A stretch of 64,000 bases of DNA, taken from assembly GCA_900167895.1 (NCBI GenBank), contig FUZR01000005.1, positions 1 through 64,000 on the forward strand, given 5' to 3'. Both the position numbers and the translations under genes were made by a program. The notes beneath the pieces are model-generated. The model saw only the letters and a program-made list of their open reading frames with translations, was not told the DNA's origin and did no database searches. Of the stretch, positions 61,365-64,000 are shown piece by piece; the stretch's first letter is position 1, and each line of letters begins with the position of its first letter. Origin of the DNA: Bacteroidales bacterium WCE2004. GTDB taxonomy: Bacteria > Bacteroidota > Bacteroidia > Bacteroidales > UBA932.

Positions 61365-62849
61365 ATGAAAAAATGGATTTTTGCAATTCTGCCAGCCCTT
61401 CTGGCCGTCTGCTCCTGCGGCGGGAACAAAACTGAGGATCCTGCCCCGCGTGATCTCCGAAACGGGAAAGTAGTCGTCATCTTTGAGAATTGTCCGCCTC
61501 AGATGAGTACGGGGAAATTCGGTAGTAACTTGTCCCATGCGTTCCATGCTACCATTGCGTATATAGACAATAACGGAGATCTGGTGAGGTTTGATCCTAG
61601 ACGGAAAGGTCGGGATACACTCGAAATCCCAACCCGAAATGGATATGCAGAGATGCAACATATATATCAGGTGGCTGAACAGGAGTATTATTACCTGTCG
61701 GAGGGCGATACAGCCCTTGTGAGGTATGATCATACGACAGGCAGACCATACTTGACCAGCCTGGTCTATGAGGAGAAGACGGACCTTTATAACCTGCCAT
61801 ACACATTGCCTGAAGCGGTTCAGGACAGGGATTACTATATTGAGACGGTCTTGACCGATTTCCACTATACGCTGGCTTTCAATTATTTCCATGACAAAAC
61901 AAAGCAGGCCAGGTTTCCGTCTTTGAAAGAGAAACAGCGTTCCCTTTATGTGGACCTGGATTCTCTAGCTATAGTATATGACCGGTATCAGGCGGCGCTT
62001 AAGGCAGAAATAGATTCTCTTTATCGAGCAAAGACCATCGACGAAACGTATTACCGATATCTTTCCCACCGCTTCTTCCCGAAGGAACGTATAGCGCCGG
62101 ACGCGCTGGTCCGATCAGACAGTTTGATGCGTTTTGTCTCAAATTATTATGAAGTCCTGCATAACAATAATGTAAATATCTTCATTGGGGACAACACGCA
62201 GAAAGCTTTCAATGCAATTGCGCGTGACACCACATATGGCCCCCTGGCCCGGAAAGGGATGTTGAAACATCTGCTTATTAATAAAATACTGACCGATGAG
62301 TCTGGTTATGTGCATTATCCGAAGGAACTCAAGGCCCGGTATATCAATAAATACACGGAGATTACGGGTGATTCGACGGTGGTCCAACAGATCCGGAAAA
62401 ACGACGTTTCGATCGCTTCCCTGAAGTCCGTCCTGCCGCTCGAGCGCGTGGACGGCGAAAAAACCGGCCTGGAGAAACTCCTGGAGCGTTATCGGGGGAA
62501 AGTGGTCTACGTGGATTTCTGGGCATCGTGGTGCGGACCCTGCGTGGGACAATTCCCTGCAGCCCGGGAGCTGCATAAGCGGATGGCCGGGAAAGACGTC
62601 GTGTATATTTTCATTTCGAGCGACACGAGCCGGAAGAGTTGGCAGGAAGTGGTCAGGAAGCATTCCGATCTCCTGGCCGGATCCTACCGGATCCTGGATG
62701 TCGACGCCGACTTCCTGAAAGAAATCCGCCTGGAGAGGATACCTCGTTACCTGATCTATGGGCGGGACGGCAAGCTCGTGGACCTGGACGCTCCCCGGCC
62801 GACCGATAAGGAGATTGACGAGACGTTGATGGCGGCCTTGAACAGGTAA
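61365..62849 (+). CDS. TlpA-type thioredoxin-fold lipoprotein
   Basis: A 494-aa lipoprotein (ILPALLAVCSCGG, Cys near residue 16-18). A long N-terminal part with beta-strands and helices (including YRYLSHRFFPKERI) precedes a C-terminal thioredoxin domain with VVYVDFWASWCGPCVGQFPA (active-site CGPC) and IPRYLIYGRDGKLVD (cis-Pro). This DUF-plus-TlpA layout is frequent in Bacteroidales periplasmic thiol-disulfide proteins. Codon use is AT-richer than in the ribosomal genes. Single gene between a terminator-promoter pair and the DUF4375 gene. Confidence 0.87.
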   Translation: MKKWIFAILPALLAVCSCGGNKTEDPAPRDLRNGKVVVIFENCPPQMSTGKFGSNLSHAFHATIAYIDNNGDLVRFDPRRKGRDTLEIPTRNGYAEMQHIYQVAEQEYYYLSEGDTALVRYDHTTGRPYLTSLVYEEKTDLYNLPYTLPEAVQDRDYYIETVLTDFHYTLAFNYFHDKTKQARFPSLKEKQRSLYVDLDSLAIVYDRYQAALKAEIDSLYRAKTIDETYYRYLSHRFFPKERIAPDALVRSDSLMRFVSNYYEVLHNNNVNIFIGDNTQKAFNAIARDTTYGPLARKGMLKHLLINKILTDESGYVHYPKELKARYINKYTEITGDSTVVQQIRKNDVSIASLKSVLPLERVDGEKTGLEKLLERYRGKVVYVDFWASWCGPCVGQFPAARELHKRMAGKDVVYIFISSDTSRKSWQEVVRKHSDLLAGSYRILDVDADFLKEIRLERIPRYLIYGRDGKLVDLDAPRPTDKEIDETLMAALNR

Positions 62850-62887
62850 CCGTTGGAATAGTGCGGGGGAATGTGTAACTTTGCTTC

Positions 62888-63475
62888 ATGAGAATTCCGC
62901 CATCGAAGCGCAAAATCTTGATCGGGGCCACGGCAGCTGTGCTCGTGGGCCTGATTGCGTCTCTTTTTCATCTGGATAAATTCTGGAATTTTGTCGGGGG
63001 CGTTGCCGTCATGTATGTCATTGTTTCGCTGGGGTCGTTGATCCCTTCCCGCCGCGAGCGCCGGAAGAAGGGCCTTTGGGAAGAAGACGATTTCGGCCTG
63101 TTCGAGCGTCTCTACGAGGCGCTTTCCGAGCGGACCCATGGCGGCACCGACTTGTCTGCGCTCAATGAGCATGAGAAGGTGTTCCTGACGATGGCGCAGC
63201 TGGAGGAGAACATCGGATTCTTCTCCGAGTATTTCACCAAATTCCGTGGTGTATACAATGACCTCTTGGTCCCGTCCGCCGAGGCCGTAGGCAGCCCGGA
63301 GATCGCGGAGATCTGCAAGCGGGTGCTGGAGCTCTATGCGGGATATACGGGGACGGAGGAAGGGCTGGACGATCTGTTCGAGGAGTGTACCGATGACTTC
63401 CATGACGTGGACGACGATCCCCTGGAGCTGTGCGCGCAATACGCGCGGGATCATAAGGAGAGCTTCAGGGAATAA
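62888..63475 (+). CDS. Membrane protein with DUF4375-like domain
   Basis: A 195-aa protein with two N-terminal membrane segments (ILIGATAAVLVGLIASLF and FVGGVAVMYVIVSLGSLI), a basic stop-transfer (SRRERRKK) and a cytoplasmic helical domain. LNEHEKVFLTMAQLEENIGFFSEYF and GSPEIAEICKRVLELY resemble DUF4375 (DMP19-type), including the LE-N-GF motif. The tail is strongly acidic. Function unknown. Confidence 0.68.
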   Translation: MRIPPSKRKILIGATAAVLVGLIASLFHLDKFWNFVGGVAVMYVIVSLGSLIPSRRERRKKGLWEEDDFGLFERLYEALSERTHGGTDLSALNEHEKVFLTMAQLEENIGFFSEYFTKFRGVYNDLLVPSAEAVGSPEIAEICKRVLELYAGYTGTEEGLDDLFEECTDDFHDVDDDPLELCAQYARDHKESFRE

Positions 63476-63550
63476 TGGCAGATCCTCCCTTTCGCTGGCG
63501 TGGCAAGCGATTTGCATCTGGGAGACAGGACAAACCTAATAATCAAAATA

Positions 63551-64000
63551 ATGAAAAAGTTTCGAATCTTTTCCCTTATGACGGCTCTCGGAATCGCCGC
63601 TTCTCTTCTGTTTGGCTCTGTTGACGCTTCTGCGCAAGGCTACCTCGGTGGCTCTCTCAGCTTCAGAAGCAGTTCTTCTTCAACCTCGAATGGTTCAAGC
63701 GCTAGCGCTACTACGTTTACCATTGCGCCCGATCTCGGGTGGTTTGTCGGAGACAAATGGGCCGTCGGTATCCGTCCTACGGTCGGATTCGGCTCGTCCA
63801 ATGCTTTTGCGGTGGGGATCAATCCGTATGCCCGGTACCAGTTCCTTGCCCTTGACAGCTTCGGTATTTGGGCCGAGGCGGATCCGATGTTCAATTACTC
63901 GAAAGCATCGGGGGTCCATTCGACGACTTACGGCGTGGAACTCATGCCCGTCCTTACGTATGAGCTGAACGACCATATTCTCCTGGAAAGCCGGCTCAAC
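63551..64000 (+). CDS. Outer-membrane beta-barrel protein, N-terminal part (cut by window end)
   Basis: ATG at 63551 opens a frame that stays open to the last base (150 codons). It encodes a signal peptide (FRIFSLMTALGIAASLLFGS, cleavage near DASAQ) and alternating amphipathic strands with aromatic ends: GYLGGSLSFRSSSSS, FTIAPDLGWFVGDKWAVGIRP, NPYARYQFLAL, FGIWAEADPMFNYS. This is the pattern of small outer-membrane barrels (OmpW/porin-like). The rest lies beyond the window. Confidence 0.78.
   Translation, partial: MKKFRIFSLMTALGIAASLLFGSVDASAQGYLGGSLSFRSSSSSTSNGSSASATTFTIAPDLGWFVGDKWAVGIRPTVGFGSSNAFAVGINPYARYQFLALDSFGIWAEADPMFNYSKASGVHSTTYGVELMPVLTYELNDHILLESRLN

Overview
The window looks like the chromosome of a GC-rich member of Bacteroidales (Bacteroidota). 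I infer this from SusC/SusD and FecR/ECF genes, Mfa/FimA-type fimbrillins, FISUMP-like tip proteins, two S9 peptidases, NVEALA-like peptides, Bacteroidota promoters (TTG, 19-21 nt, TAnnTTTG) and the trp order B-E-G-D-C-F-A. A genus cannot be named from this; a Rikenellaceae or UBA932-like lineage would fit.

Layout. 1-290: tail and right end of an IS3-family element. 0.4-10.7 kb: an AT-richer accessory region of small secreted proteins, two four-cysteine peptides, a thioredoxin-like lipoprotein, a beta-propeller lipoprotein, a membrane-bound TPR-HTH regulator and tandem modules ending in pieces of a short-chain dehydrogenase (SDR). A 21-bp palindrome lies 119-120 bp upstream of the -7 box of several promoters here. 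11.0-14.6 kb: aconitase-citrate synthase operon. 14.7-23.0 kb: five-gene fimbrial operon ending in two paralogous tip-type proteins. 23.2-26.0 kb: NVEALA-like peptide, propeller lipoprotein, signal peptidase I homologue and thioredoxin-like lipoprotein. 26.0-32.5 kb (minus): complete trp operon behind a leader peptide with three consecutive Trp codons and an attenuator hairpin.

32.6-41 kb: two secreted S9 peptidases, Lgt, a DUF554 membrane protein and a divergent tyrosine phenol-lyase/tryptophanase homologue. 41.0-49.5 kb: small polysaccharide utilisation locus (stand-alone plug protein, ECF sigma, FecR anti-sigma, SusC with STN domain, SusD, GH43-like lipoprotein). 49.6-57.6 kb: periplasmic unknown, 38-codon gene, tRNA-Gly, N-domain-less ClpB, SecG, TPR protein, LptE, sigma-54 activator and an OmpA/TPR lipoprotein. 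57.6-61.2 kb: rpsL-rpsG-fusA-rpsJ followed by a CAU tRNA. 61.3-64 kb: TlpA-type lipoprotein, DUF4375 membrane protein and the start of an outer-membrane beta-barrel protein cut by the window end.

The strongest leads are (i) four-cysteine exported peptides encoded with their own signal peptidase homologue and CxxC lipoproteins, found as two variant loci; (ii) the fixed-distance palindromes over the secreted-protein modules; (iii) the trp attenuator; and (iv) paralogous fimbrial tips with C-type-lectin-like tails. All calls come from reading the sequence; no database search was run.
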